From Chryseosolibacter histidinae (GTDB lineage: Bacteria; Bacteroidota; Bacteroidia; Cytophagales; Cyclobacteriaceae), in assembly GCF_018598225.1 (NCBI RefSeq), contig NZ_JAHESF010000018.1:1-64000 (forward strand): a stretch of 64,000 nucleotides of DNA, given 5' to 3'. Shown here piece by piece: positions 42,855 through 52,422 of this stretch. A program made the translations under genes and the position numbers. The notes beneath the pieces are model-generated. The model saw only the letters and a list, made by a program, of their open reading frames with translations. It was not told where the DNA came from and made no database searches. How positions within the stretch are numbered: the stretch's first letter is position 1; each line of letters starts with the position of its first letter.

Positions 42855-45783
42855 ACTTTAGTGTTTTATTGAGCTTAAAATTGAGAACGATTTTCGTCCC
42901 CTGATTCTTGATACTCTGTATACGCAAAACAGCGTGTATCCTATCGGCTCTTTCGCGAATATTTTTAAGACCGTTCGATTTTTGTATATCACCGGTATAA
43001 AACCCTACACCATCGTCTTCCAGGCACATTTCGAAATCGTCTTTTTCACGGTTCAGTGAGAAGGTCACGTTCCTGGCGCCGGAGTACTTGAAGGCGTTGG
43101 TCATCGCCTCCTTGAAGATCAGGTTCGCCTCGCGGCTGAAACCGTAAGGAAGCTTGGTCCGCTCCTTCACCTCGTTAAAGGCCCTGAAGCTGATATTCTT
43201 TTCCTCGAACAGCTTCTCGCCAAAATCGCGGATGTGAATGAAGAGCTTCGAGAGCTCGTCGTTGCCCGGATCGATAGACCAGATAAAGTCCCGTGTACCG
43301 GTATACAAATATTTGGCTGAGTCCTCAACCTTGGTATACAGATCATGGCCATTTTCGTTGCCATTGAGCTTGAGCAGGCTCACGTAGTTGATGATGCGCG
43401 TGAGCTGGTTTCCCATCTCGTCGTGAAAGTCGCGGGCGATCTCCTTGCGCAGGGTCTCCTGCTCCTTGGCGCGGATCCGCTCCAGCACCATCACCTGGTT
43501 CACACGCTGCTTCACCCTCAGGTACAACACCAGCGTAACAGCGCCGGCGAAAAGAATGAACACCCCCACAATGAACGATGCTGTCTGGTAGAACGGCGTC
43601 TTCACCGAGAATGCATAGGCCTGCGCAGGCGACCAGCTGCCCTGGTTGTCTGTAGACATGACCCTGAAAACGTATTTGCCCGGAGGCAGATTACTATAGG
43701 TTACTTCGGTATTCGAAGAAGGTTGCGACCAGGTCTTGTCAAAATTTTCAAGGAAGTATTTGAACCGGACAGACTTCGGATAACGCTTATCCACCCGGTT
43801 GTAGTGGAACGTGATGTGATTTTTCTCCGGGGGCAGTTGCGGATTGTAAGGGATCTTGAAAAACCCCATTAGGCTATCGGCATAGTTGCGAATGGAGTGT
43901 TCTCCGTACGACAGCTGAATATCGGTCAGGTGAAGGTCAAACGACCGCCTGCCATCCTGTTTCAGATCGTTGAACTGGTAAACACCATCGATGAGGCCAA
44001 AATATTTTTCGTTGCCTGAAAAGTGGAATGCGTTGAAGTTGGTTTCCACACCCGTCAGTCCGTTATCGTAATCGTAGTGAAGGTTCTCCACGATCTCCAG
44101 CTGATGGTTGAGCCTGATGCGGGTGATGCCTTTCTCTGTGCCGATCCAGATGTAGTTCTGCTGATCGGGTGCCACAAAATAGATAAAGTCGGAGGCCAGG
44201 CCGAGGTGTGTGGTCAGGATCTTTTTGTAATGGGTTCGTGGGTTGAATACCGCTACCCCAGCGCCGCCCGTGCCAATGAGCAGCAATGAATCCTGGTAAG
44301 CGTTGATGGAGGTTACAGAAGTATTCTCGATGCCTGAGATTCCCAACGACTGGATCCTGCCACCGGAGATGGTGGAGACCCCGAATTCATTCCCGATAAA
44401 CAGTGTCTTGTAAGGGATCGAATAGTGCGAGGCGTAGATGGTGTTGGAGCTCAGTCCGTCGCGGATGGTGTAAGCCCTGAAGGTGGTGCCATCGAAATAA
44501 TTCACACCTCCGCTGAACGTGCCGATCCACAACTTTCCCTCGGCATCGAATTCTATACTCCAGACGGAAGCGTTAGACATGCCATCGTCGCGGGTATACC
44601 ACGTGAATGAATCCGTATCCCTGTCATACTTTCCAAGGCCATAACCGGTTCCCACCCACACGGTTCCATCGGGGGCTTCGGCAAGACAATACACTTCATT
44701 CCGGTATGGCTCCTTGTGATCTACATAAGAATGAACCTTGCCCTGATGGATCTTCCAAAGCCCTTTGGTATTGGAGCCCACCCAGCTTGCACCGGTCTTG
44801 TCTTTCAGGATCGCCCACACGCTCTTCAGGTTTTCAGAGCTGCAGCGGTCAAAGTCCTGGATAAAATATTTATACAATCCTGTTCCGGCGGTGGCAAACC
44901 AGGTATTGCCTTCTGAGTCCACCAGCACCTGCGTAACGTCGATGTCGCTGAGCACGGTATCGATCTTCACGGCGCCTTCGGTGATCTTTTCCTTCAGGAG
45001 GAAATTGGCGTGGCGTGTCCAGAACACATCGTTCACGGCATCATAAAAGAGTACGTGGTTCCTGATGGGCAGGGTGCTCCGGAGAAATTTGCGTTGCTCG
45101 AAATCCACCGTAAAAAATCCGCTGTCGGTGCGAAGCCATACTTTCCTGTCGTAGTTGAACATTGCCTGCAGCCTGTTGAACTCGCGCTTGTGGCCCAGCA
45201 CATAGTCGCCCCGGTGTGACCGCACGAAGAAGGTACTGTCACTGAGGTACATCATGATCTCGCGGTCGGGGTTCAGGTGGCAATAGCGAACGAGCAGCCT
45301 TCTAGCAAAAGGTTTGGCCCAATAGTAAACTGAATCGTGATAGATCTTCCCCAGGTCTCCCTGGCCGGAGGTGAAGAACAGTGTGTCACGGTATTCGAAG
45401 ATGCGCCTGATCCTGCGCGCGTTGAGGGGCGAGCCGGGCTGCCTGAATTTGGTGAACTGGATGCCATCGAATTTGGTGATGCCGCGGGGGTGAACGATCC
45501 AGAGGTTCTGATCCTCATCCAGCTTGAGGTAGCTGATGATGTTGCTCAGCAGCCCATCGAGTGTGGTGTATACCGTGAATTTTCTTCCGTCGAACCGCGC
45601 CAGTCCACCGCCCTGCGTGCCGATCCAGAGGTAGCCGTTCCGGTCTTCGAGCATGATGTTTACCTGCGACTGCGGAAGGCCGTCAACCGCTTTGTAGTTG
45701 CGTACAGAATAAGCGTATTCCTGGCCGAGTGCCGACGAAACCCAACAAAACAACAATAGCCCTGCAATCTGAAGAATCCGCAT
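42838..45783 (-). CDS. Two-component sensor with periplasmic propellers, Y_Y_Y domain and HisKA_3 kinase
   Basis: From the ATG at 45783 (MRILQIAGLLLFCWVSSALGQ, signal peptide) the protein has 981 residues. Repeated propeller blades (GLPQSQVNIMLEDRNGYLWIGTQGGGLARFDG; VYCLAEAPDGTVWVGTGYGLGKYD; WSIEFDAEGKLWIGTFSGGVNYFDG) form two seven-bladed-type domains, then a Y_Y_Y domain (PPGKYVFRVMSTDNQGSWS), one transmembrane helix (FIVGVFILFAGAVTLVLYLRV), a HisKA_3 helix with RDFHDEMGNQLTRI, and HATPase. This is the family that senses glycans in Bacteroides, though without the fused AraC regulator. Its partner is the overlapping LuxR-type gene. Confidence 0.95.
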   Translation of the reverse strand: MRILQIAGLLLFCWVSSALGQEYAYSVRNYKAVDGLPQSQVNIMLEDRNGYLWIGTQGGGLARFDGRKFTVYTTLDGLLSNIISYLKLDEDQNLWIVHPRGITKFDGIQFTKFRQPGSPLNARRIRRIFEYRDTLFFTSGQGDLGKIYHDSVYYWAKPFARRLLVRYCHLNPDREIMMYLSDSTFFVRSHRGDYVLGHKREFNRLQAMFNYDRKVWLRTDSGFFTVDFEQRKFLRSTLPIRNHVLFYDAVNDVFWTRHANFLLKEKITEGAVKIDTVLSDIDVTQVLVDSEGNTWFATAGTGLYKYFIQDFDRCSSENLKSVWAILKDKTGASWVGSNTKGLWKIHQGKVHSYVDHKEPYRNEVYCLAEAPDGTVWVGTGYGLGKYDRDTDSFTWYTRDDGMSNASVWSIEFDAEGKLWIGTFSGGVNYFDGTTFRAYTIRDGLSSNTIYASHYSIPYKTLFIGNEFGVSTISGGRIQSLGISGIENTSVTSINAYQDSLLLIGTGGAGVAVFNPRTHYKKILTTHLGLASDFIYFVAPDQQNYIWIGTEKGITRIRLNHQLEIVENLHYDYDNGLTGVETNFNAFHFSGNEKYFGLIDGVYQFNDLKQDGRRSFDLHLTDIQLSYGEHSIRNYADSLMGFFKIPYNPQLPPEKNHITFHYNRVDKRYPKSVRFKYFLENFDKTWSQPSSNTEVTYSNLPPGKYVFRVMSTDNQGSWSPAQAYAFSVKTPFYQTASFIVGVFILFAGAVTLVLYLRVKQRVNQVMVLERIRAKEQETLRKEIARDFHDEMGNQLTRIINYVSLLKLNGNENGHDLYTKVEDSAKYLYTGTRDFIWSIDPGNDELSKLFIHIRDFGEKLFEEKNISFRAFNEVKERTKLPYGFSREANLIFKEAMTNAFKYSGARNVTFSLNREKDDFEMCLEDDGVGFYTGDIQKSNGLKNIRERADRIHAVLRIQSIKNQGTKIVLNFKLNKTLKYGLAF

Positions 45784-45965
45784 AAATCGATCAATTGACA
45801 AAGTAGGAGTATTTGACCATAAAGGTAATACCCCGTTCAACGGTATAATCAGTAGCTTATGGGATTCTTTTGCCATAAATTGCCCGAAAAACAGGCATGC
45901 CGCGCCTGCAACCTGCCCCGGTGTGCGTCAGTCTAATAGGTATATTATACGTAAATCGTCACGGC

Positions 45966-48347
45966 ATGATTAAAAACTATATTCTAATAAGTTTCAGAAA
46001 CTTACGTAAGCATTTTCCCTACGCGCTCATCAACATCTCGGGGCTTGGCCTGGGGCTTGCCACCTGCCTCCTCCTGGTGACCTGGATCACACATGAGCTG
46101 AGCTATGACAGGTTCCATACGAAGGCAGACCGCATCTACCGAGGTTCCCTGGAGTATGGCTTCGGCGGGCGGGTGTCACGCATCGCTGTATCGCCCACCG
46201 CACTGCTTCCCGCCATGCTCACGCTGCCGGAAGCGGAGACCGGCGTAAGGGTTTACAATCCATCCGCACGGAATGCCTTCGTCGTAAAGTATGGCGAAAA
46301 ACTTTTCCTGGAGAATGATTTCTACGCTGCCGACAGCACCTTCTTTGATGTGTTCACCCATGAGCTGGTGCAGGGAGACGCTGGAAGAGCCCTGGCGGAT
46401 CCTTACACCGTAGTGATCACCGAATCGATGGCAAGAAAATACTTCGGCAACGAAGACGCTATTGGGAAGACGTTGCTTGTGAATAACGTGCAGGACTATA
46501 CTGTGACAGGTGTAGTGAAGGATGTACCCTCGAACTCGCTGCTTCAGTTCGATTTCGTCGCTTCGTTCCACTCCATGCCGCCGGGCCGAACCGAACCCAG
46601 CTGGTGGAGTGCCAATTACCAGACGTTTGTGGTGCTGCAACCCAACGCGGATCTTCAGGCGCTGGCTGACAAGACCAACAACATTGTGAAGGAAGCAGTG
46701 GGCTCCGATGTTTCAGGCGGCAACTACGTTAAATACAACTTCACACCGCTTACCGACCTCTACCTGAAGTCTGACTTCTACGGCGAGCCTGAAGTGGTGA
46801 GCGACATCCGGTATGTTTACATTTTCACCGCCATTGCCATTTTAGTGCTGGTGATCGCCTGTATCAACTACGTGAACCTTTCCACGGCCCGCGCTACCGA
46901 CAGGGCCCGCGAGGTGGGGGTTCGTAAGATAGTTGGCGCGTTGCGAAACCAGCTCTTCGTTCAGTTCATCGGCGAGTCGCTGCTCATCACAACATTTGCT
47001 TTCTGTTTCGCTTACATGCTTGCGCTGCTGATGTTACCGTTGTTCAATGAGCTTACGGGGAAAACTTTCAGCGCCGCCATCCTGTTCGAGCCTTCGTTTG
47101 CAGCGTTGTCGATCGTGGCCCTTGTGGCCATCGCCATGGCATCCGGCGCATACCCTGCCCTGGCCATTGCGTCTTTTAAACCGGTGAGTGTGCTCAAGGG
47201 TAATTTCAGAACTTCAGGACGGGGTATCTGGCTGAGAAAATCGCTGGTAGTGATCCAGTTCGGTATCTCGGTAGTGCTCATCACGGGCACACTGATCATT
47301 GTCAGGCAGCTGGACTTCATTCAAGGCAAGAAGCTTGGATATGACCGTGAGAATACGATCATTTTGTCGCTGGATGCCGAGACTAACAAGGCCTTCGAGA
47401 GCCTGAGCACGGAACTGCTACGCAGCGGTGCAGCGGTCCATGTGGGCAGGGGCTCCGAATCACCCGTGAATATCCTGGGGGGCTACTCGATTACCACAGA
47501 CGACTCGCAGGGCATCAACACCACGGGTCTGGTGGCAGACGAGGGTTATATACCAGCCATGGGAATAGAGATCATTGCGGGAAGAAATTTCACAAAAGCG
47601 GACCTGGAGCGTGCACAGAAAGATACCGCTTACGTGTTCATTTTGAATGAAAGTGCTTTGACAGCGTTGTACATCGATGCCAACGATGCTATCGGAATGC
47701 CAGTGACGATCGGTGAACGAAGGGGCGAGATCGTTGGCGTGGTCAGGGACTTCCACTTTGCATCGCTGCACGAGAACATCGGTCCGCTGGCAATATTCCC
47801 GGAACAACAGTTCAACAAAGTCTTCATCCGGATGCCACAAGGCGATGTAGCCGCAAACCTTGACAAGATCAGGAGCATCTGCGCCAGCGTGATCCCGCAC
47901 AGGCCGTTCGACTTCGAGTTCCTCGATCAGCAATACAGCGCACTGTATGCCAACGAACAACGGATGGGCACCGTGTTCATAATCTTTGCCACCCTTGCCA
48001 TCATCATTGCGTGTCTGGGATTACTGGGCCTCGTCTCTTTTTCAGCCGCGCAGAAGACAAAAGAGATCGGCATCAGAAAAGTGCTGGGCGCCACGGCAGG
48101 CAGCATTGTTGTGCTCATCACCAAAGATTTCACCAAGCTCGTGCTCATTGCCATCGCGTTGGGTTTGCCCCTGGCTTACTGGGCGATGTCGCAGTGGCTG
48201 GACGACTTTGCTTACAAAACAGACATCGGCATCTGGCCTACCGTGATCGCATCGTCCATCTGCATCACCATCGCGCTCGGAACTGCAGGCTACCAGGCGA
48301 TCAAGGCTGCGCTGGTTGATCCTGCGCGGACGTTGAGGAACGAGTAG
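45966..48347 (+). CDS. MacB/FtsX-type ABC transporter permease
   Basis: Starting at the ATG at 45966 (MIKNYILISFRNLRKHFPYALINISGLGLG) gives 793 residues. The order is one N-terminal transmembrane helix, MacB periplasmic core (about 40-250), FtsX with three helices (about 285-420; NLSTARATDRAREVGVRKIVGA), second periplasmic part, and C-terminal FtsX (about 665-790; FSAAQKTKEIGIRKVLGATAGSIV). Such double-length permeases work with a separate ATPase, absent here. Bacteroidota encode many; exported substrates are largely unknown. It is divergent from the propeller kinase (182 bp). Confidence 0.95.
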   Translation: MIKNYILISFRNLRKHFPYALINISGLGLGLATCLLLVTWITHELSYDRFHTKADRIYRGSLEYGFGGRVSRIAVSPTALLPAMLTLPEAETGVRVYNPSARNAFVVKYGEKLFLENDFYAADSTFFDVFTHELVQGDAGRALADPYTVVITESMARKYFGNEDAIGKTLLVNNVQDYTVTGVVKDVPSNSLLQFDFVASFHSMPPGRTEPSWWSANYQTFVVLQPNADLQALADKTNNIVKEAVGSDVSGGNYVKYNFTPLTDLYLKSDFYGEPEVVSDIRYVYIFTAIAILVLVIACINYVNLSTARATDRAREVGVRKIVGALRNQLFVQFIGESLLITTFAFCFAYMLALLMLPLFNELTGKTFSAAILFEPSFAALSIVALVAIAMASGAYPALAIASFKPVSVLKGNFRTSGRGIWLRKSLVVIQFGISVVLITGTLIIVRQLDFIQGKKLGYDRENTIILSLDAETNKAFESLSTELLRSGAAVHVGRGSESPVNILGGYSITTDDSQGINTTGLVADEGYIPAMGIEIIAGRNFTKADLERAQKDTAYVFILNESALTALYIDANDAIGMPVTIGERRGEIVGVVRDFHFASLHENIGPLAIFPEQQFNKVFIRMPQGDVAANLDKIRSICASVIPHRPFDFEFLDQQYSALYANEQRMGTVFIIFATLAIIIACLGLLGLVSFSAAQKTKEIGIRKVLGATAGSIVVLITKDFTKLVLIAIALGLPLAYWAMSQWLDDFAYKTDIGIWPTVIASSICITIALGTAGYQAIKAALVDPARTLRNE

Positions 48348-48588
48348 TCCACCCCTGGTGAAACCGGTTTCCTGAGCAGTGGTTTGCGTTGGGGAATGCG
48401 GGCGCGAAGGATCCCCGGATCGGCCAGTGTGTACTTAATTCGTAAGCATGGATTCATGGTACGCACCTTGTAATTCGGGGATTCTTCGCTCGCTCAAAAG
48501 CCAACGCACATGCTGCGCTCAGAATATCGGACTTATGACGCTAACTGGGTTATTGTTATCTAACACCCGTCACCCTATCTTCAACACC

Positions 48589-49857
48589 ATGAAACAACTT
48601 CTACTGATCGGTCTGTTAGCGATGGGAATATGTCCGGCGATCGCGCAACCAAACGCGCTGCCGGAGGCTCTTGCCAAAGCACGTGAAGCTTACAAGGCGG
48701 GTGATCACCAGCGGTTTTATGAGCTGATGCTGGAAGCGCACAAGGTTCACCCCTATCACCAGGGCGTGCTGTACCAGGCGGGTCTTGCCGCGGCGCTGAA
48801 CAACAAACCGGAAGAGGCCATCACCTGGCTGACCAGGGCGATCCAGGTCAACGCAGCGTACGACCTCACACACCAGGACCTGGCATCGCTGAACGGAAGA
48901 GAAGATCTCGAAAAGCTCAAGATATTGCAGCAGGAGCTTCAGCAGCCGATCGTACACTCGGATACAGCCTTTGTGGTGAAAGACCGCACCTTACATGTGG
49001 AGACCATCGCACCCGGAGAATCGAAAGGTGTTTTTTACCTGGGCAGCATTCACAGGAGCAAGATCGTACGGGTTGACGAAAAGGGAAACAGCCGCGACTT
49101 TACCACCGACGGACAGGACGGACTTACCTCGGTGTTTGGCATCAAGGTGGATGCGGCCAAAAAAGTTCTCTGGGCGTGTGCTGCTCCCGTGCCGCAGATG
49201 GAGGGTTTTGATTCAACCCACACGCCTGCCGTATTCAAATATGATCTTCGCACAGGAAAGCTCCTGACCCGGTACTCACCTCGCGTGCCCAAGCAACCAA
49301 TCTTCGGCGACCTGGTGCTTTCTTCCAAAGGTATTGTTTTTATTCCTGACAGCAGGAACAACATCATCTTCACGGTGAATGAGCGCAGCGGACAACTGGA
49401 GCCCTATTTTACGTCTCCCGAGTTCTGGAACATTCAGGGCATCACCTTTTCGGATGATGGCAAATACCTGTTCATCGCCGACTATATCAAGGGCATCTTC
49501 AGGCTCGATATGCAAAACAAAACGCTGACGTTCCTGCCCGCAGATTTTCCGCTCTCGTTAAAATCCATCGACGGCCTTACGTACTACAACAATTCGCTTG
49601 TGGCCATTCAGAACGGCGTGACACCCATGCGCGTAACACGGTATTACCTGAATGATACGCACGACAGGCTTACAAGCTATTCCATCATAGACCGCGCGCA
49701 TCCCGCGTTCAATGAGCCTACTACAGGTTGCAGGATCAACGATACCTTCTATTATGTAGCCAACAGCCTGTGGTCAGGATATGACAAGGCGAACAAGCTA
49801 AAACCAACGAATGAGCTACAGGATGTGGTGATATTGAAGGTTGGGTTGAAAAAGTAG
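48589..49857 (+). CDS. Secreted TPR plus beta-propeller (SMP-30-like) protein
   Basis: Start at 48589 (MKQLLLIGLLAMGICPAIAQ, signal peptide), 422 residues; the open frame continues 47 codons upstream but lacks protein character. Residues 25-120 are TPR-like (ALAKAREAYKAGDHQRFYELMLEAHKVHP). The rest has repeated blades of an SMP-30/NHL-like propeller (DGLTSVFGIKVDAAKKVLWACAA, WNIQGITFSDDGKYLFIADYIKGIFRLDM, DGLTYYNNSLVAIQNG). A lactonase-like or binding role in the periplasm is possible; catalytic residues are not obvious. Confidence 0.8.
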   Translation: MKQLLLIGLLAMGICPAIAQPNALPEALAKAREAYKAGDHQRFYELMLEAHKVHPYHQGVLYQAGLAAALNNKPEEAITWLTRAIQVNAAYDLTHQDLASLNGREDLEKLKILQQELQQPIVHSDTAFVVKDRTLHVETIAPGESKGVFYLGSIHRSKIVRVDEKGNSRDFTTDGQDGLTSVFGIKVDAAKKVLWACAAPVPQMEGFDSTHTPAVFKYDLRTGKLLTRYSPRVPKQPIFGDLVLSSKGIVFIPDSRNNIIFTVNERSGQLEPYFTSPEFWNIQGITFSDDGKYLFIADYIKGIFRLDMQNKTLTFLPADFPLSLKSIDGLTYYNNSLVAIQNGVTPMRVTRYYLNDTHDRLTSYSIIDRAHPAFNEPTTGCRINDTFYYVANSLWSGYDKANKLKPTNELQDVVILKVGLKK

Positions 49858-49860
49858 ATT

Positions 49861-50061
49861 GTTAATTGTTGCCGGTTGCCAGTTGCCGGTTTGGTCTGGG
49901 TCGCGGAAGAAACTTCCGCATCGAGGTGTTGCTACGAATGAGTTTTTTTTTGCGCACGGAAGAAACTCCGCGCCAGTTGTCAGACCACTGCGCCGCCGCC
50001 CGCGCACAAGCAGTGGTCAGACGACTCTCAACCCGCTACCCGGTAACCGGCAACCGGCAAC
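49861..50061. repeat. Heptamer island with inverted GTTGCCR arms and conserved hairpin core
   Basis: Left arm: GTTAATT (49861), GTTGCCG (49868), GTTGCCA (49875), GTTGCCG (49882). Right arm: CGCTACC (50034), CGGTAAC (50041), CGGCAAC (50048), CGGCAAC (50055). The core 49902-49974 has two GCGGAAG/CTTCCGC-type hairpins around a 35-nt linker and is the reverse complement of cores at 56390 and 60475. A further hairpin, CAGACCACTG...CAGTGGTCAG, is at 49981-50020. The patatin gene ends inside the right arm. Confidence 0.9.
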
Positions 50062-50927
50062 CGTTCATAGGCGTTCCGGAAAGCGCTGCGTCCTTCCTCG
50101 ATGATCTCGTTGGCGCGATAGAATTCAAAGACACCGCAGGCATCGCGTGAGATATTCACCACGAGGTCGGGTTTATGGACGTCGATCATCAGGTCGGTGA
50201 GGCGATCCAGGGTGAGGTCGTACGATCTGTTCATGAGATCGAAGAAGCCGAATTTTTCTACCTGCTCTTCCTGTTTTGGATCGGTCTTGAGAAACTGCAT
50301 GCGAAAGGCGTCGAGCATCTTCAGGTATGCCGCTCTTTCCTGGTTCACCACGGGCGCTGCGAGGCGAGGCGGCGGAATGTTGGCATTGACGTTCACTGCC
50401 ACCACCAGGTCACCCTGTTCTTTGCAGACCAGGTTCAGCGGCAACGGGTTCAGCACGCCTCCGTCAACGAGCTGTGACCTGCCTTCGGTCACAGGTGTGA
50501 ATACACTGGGTATGGCGATAGACGCTCTTAGTGCCTTGAACAAACTACCAGTCCTGTAATGCACTTCCTGTTTCTGGATGAGGTCTGCCGCTACCGCGAT
50601 GAAGGGAATCCTGAAGTTTTCAATCTGATGGTCGCCAATAAGTTGTTCAATGGCTTTGAAGACCCTTTCTCCCTTTACAAATCCTTGTGATGAAAATGTG
50701 AAGTCAAGCAACCGGAAAACTTCCAGCTTGGTAAGACTGATGAGCCAGTGTTTATATTCGCTGAGGTACCCGGCGCAATAGATCCCGCCCACTACGGCGC
50801 CCATGGAGCAACCAACAACCTGCTTGATATTATAACCTTCTTTTATAAGCTCTTCAATAACGCCGATATGCGCCATTCCACGCGCACCACCGCTTCCCAG
50901 CACCAGACAAATATTCCCTTGTGGCAT
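50028..50927 (-). CDS. Patatin-like phospholipase (NTE type)
   Basis: From the ATG at 50927 (MPQGNICLVLGSGGARGMAHIGVIEEL) the protein has 299 residues. The oxyanion motif GSGGARG (11-17), the nucleophile S41 in GCSMGAV, and the catalytic Asp in LVDGGVLNPLP make the Ser-Asp dyad of patatin-type lipases; it probably hydrolyses phospholipids. No signal peptide is seen. The final residues (RLPVAGYRVAG) are encoded by a heptamer island and replace whatever the ancestral tail was. The alkaline-phosphatase-like gene lies 46 bp upstream on the same strand. Confidence 0.92.
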   Translation of the reverse strand: MPQGNICLVLGSGGARGMAHIGVIEELIKEGYNIKQVVGCSMGAVVGGIYCAGYLSEYKHWLISLTKLEVFRLLDFTFSSQGFVKGERVFKAIEQLIGDHQIENFRIPFIAVAADLIQKQEVHYRTGSLFKALRASIAIPSVFTPVTEGRSQLVDGGVLNPLPLNLVCKEQGDLVVAVNVNANIPPPRLAAPVVNQERAAYLKMLDAFRMQFLKTDPKQEEQVEKFGFFDLMNRSYDLTLDRLTDLMIDVHKPDLVVNISRDACGVFEFYRANEIIEEGRSAFRNAYERLPVAGYRVAG

Positions 50928-50973
50928 GTGACCAAGATAGTCAAAATGCCGCTTCGAAGAAATACGCGGTAGC

Positions 50974-52104
50974 CTATTTATTGCTGCTCTGTGCACCGGT
51001 GCCTGTATCCGCGGAAGCGTTGTTGGCATTATGCCCGGCCACCGCCATCATGGTCTGCACCACTTCACCAACGGGTTTATTGTTCAGGTAGTCGAGTCCG
51101 AGGAAGGCGGCGATCGTTTTGGCTACCTGTTTCTGATAATACTTGGCTTTGAATCTCATTTCGCCAAAGGGTGGTGTATCGGGACCCATCACGGCAAACC
51201 AGATCTGGCCCGAGCCCGGGGTGATCAGCCGGTGTTTCCGCCAGTTATTTTTGCCACTGCCGCGGCCATGGTCTGTAGTGATCAGCAACGTGGTCTCGTC
51301 TTTGTAGCCGGGAGTTGACTGGATCCATTGCCAGAGCTCGCCGATCATGCCATCGGCCTTGTGTGCGGCCTTCAGGTATTCATCATACCGGCCTTTGTGG
51401 GCATAGCTGTCGGTCTCGTCGAAACTCAGCAGCACCACCCGTGGCCTCTCCCGTTTCATAAACTCGAACGCATACCGGAACGTCATGGCATCCGGCCGCA
51501 CGGGCATTCCCAGCTTCGCCTGCTTTTCGTTCAGCCGCTGTTCCGCTTCAGAGATCTCTCCTTCTGCCACATCTTTGCCGCTGTTCACCGGTATGCCGGA
51601 GCGTTCTTCGCGGATAATGAATGGAAAGGCATCCCACGTTGTAAAAGCGGCAACCTGGTTTCTGAAACCGTCATGGGCATGAATGAATTCAAGCACCGTG
51701 GCGTTGGGATTTTCGATCTTATCATTAGAAGCTACGGAAGGATCAGGAAATCCCACCAGCATCTCGCTGTACCCCGGGTAAGAGAACAGGCGGAGGTTGG
51801 CACAATTTACTTTGCTCTTAAAATTTCGATTGCCATAGAGCTGCCCCTTCGCGGCGATCACATTCCAGAAAAAAGGCATGAGCTGCTCCCGGCTCTCCTG
51901 CGCCGACCTTCCGGCAAACCGCCATACGGAAGTATCTTTCACATATCTGTTATTAAAAAGTATATCGGGATCAGTGCCCTCAAACAGCTCCTTCCAGCGA
52001 TAACCATCGAGCGTAACGATGATAACGTTCTTCGTTTTCGGTACCTGTGCCTGGATACCGACGCTGATATGGAGGAGTGTGGCAATGAACAAAAGAAATC
52101 TCAT
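50974..52104 (-). CDS. Secreted alkaline phosphatase superfamily enzyme
   Basis: The 376-residue protein has a signal peptide (MRFLLFIATLLHISVGIQAQ) and the metal-site pattern of the alkaline phosphatase/phosphodiesterase superfamily: NVIIVTLDGYRWKELF (first Asp), SYPGYSEMLVG (nucleophile region), VVLLSFDETDSYAHKG (Asp and His) and TTLLITTDHGRG (Asp-His). It probably cleaves phosphate or sulfate monoesters or diesters in the periplasm. The C-terminus is Ala/Asn/Ser-rich and likely disordered. Confidence 0.9.
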   Translation of the reverse strand: MRFLLFIATLLHISVGIQAQVPKTKNVIIVTLDGYRWKELFEGTDPDILFNNRYVKDTSVWRFAGRSAQESREQLMPFFWNVIAAKGQLYGNRNFKSKVNCANLRLFSYPGYSEMLVGFPDPSVASNDKIENPNATVLEFIHAHDGFRNQVAAFTTWDAFPFIIREERSGIPVNSGKDVAEGEISEAEQRLNEKQAKLGMPVRPDAMTFRYAFEFMKRERPRVVLLSFDETDSYAHKGRYDEYLKAAHKADGMIGELWQWIQSTPGYKDETTLLITTDHGRGSGKNNWRKHRLITPGSGQIWFAVMGPDTPPFGEMRFKAKYYQKQVAKTIAAFLGLDYLNNKPVGEVVQTMMAVAGHNANNASADTGTGAQSSNK

Positions 52105-52422
52105 GAACTACTGTTTTCCTGATTCATCGAACCAAAAACCGTACCTGCTTATTCTTCTTCGATAGATGCGGTGTATTGGAAAATAGAAGCCAGAAGTCAG
52201 GAGCCAGGAGTCAGAAGTGCAGGGCGTTGAACCAGCTATTTCCGGCTATGAGTTTGGTGACGACAAAGCATCCCCTAACCACCGCTTACCTCTGGGCTTG
52301 GATTCGTCACCCATTCTCTATTACCTGGACGTTCCCTGACTCCTGACTCTGGCTCCTGACTTCTTTTCCTCCGAAACAAACCCTACCTTTATTCTGAAAC
52401 TAAAACTCCGAAATAACTCCAA
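52105..52422. other. Intergenic region filled by a repeat island
   Basis: This 318-bp gap between divergent genes is mostly the heptamer island at 52185-52361. The promoter of the PHP phosphatase gene must lie in the last 60 bp or inside the island. No coding sequence. Confidence 0.6.
52185..52361. repeat. Heptamer island with inverted AGGAGYC arms
   Basis: Left arm: AGAAGCC (52185), AGAAGTC (52192), AGGAGCC (52199), AGGAGTC (52206), AGAAGTG (52213), identical over 33 nt to the island at 23301. Right arm: CCTGACT (52335), CCTGACT (52342), a 6-nt unit, CCTGACT (52355). The 115-nt core is unrelated to that of the 23301 island but also folds (GGTGACGA...TCGTCACC). Confidence 0.9.

Noticed and set aside
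49861-50061. Simple rho-independent terminator as full explanation of the GTTGCC islands
   Set aside because: Arms are long, unit-periodic, lack T runs at the ends, and share a conserved core; termination may still be a side effect.
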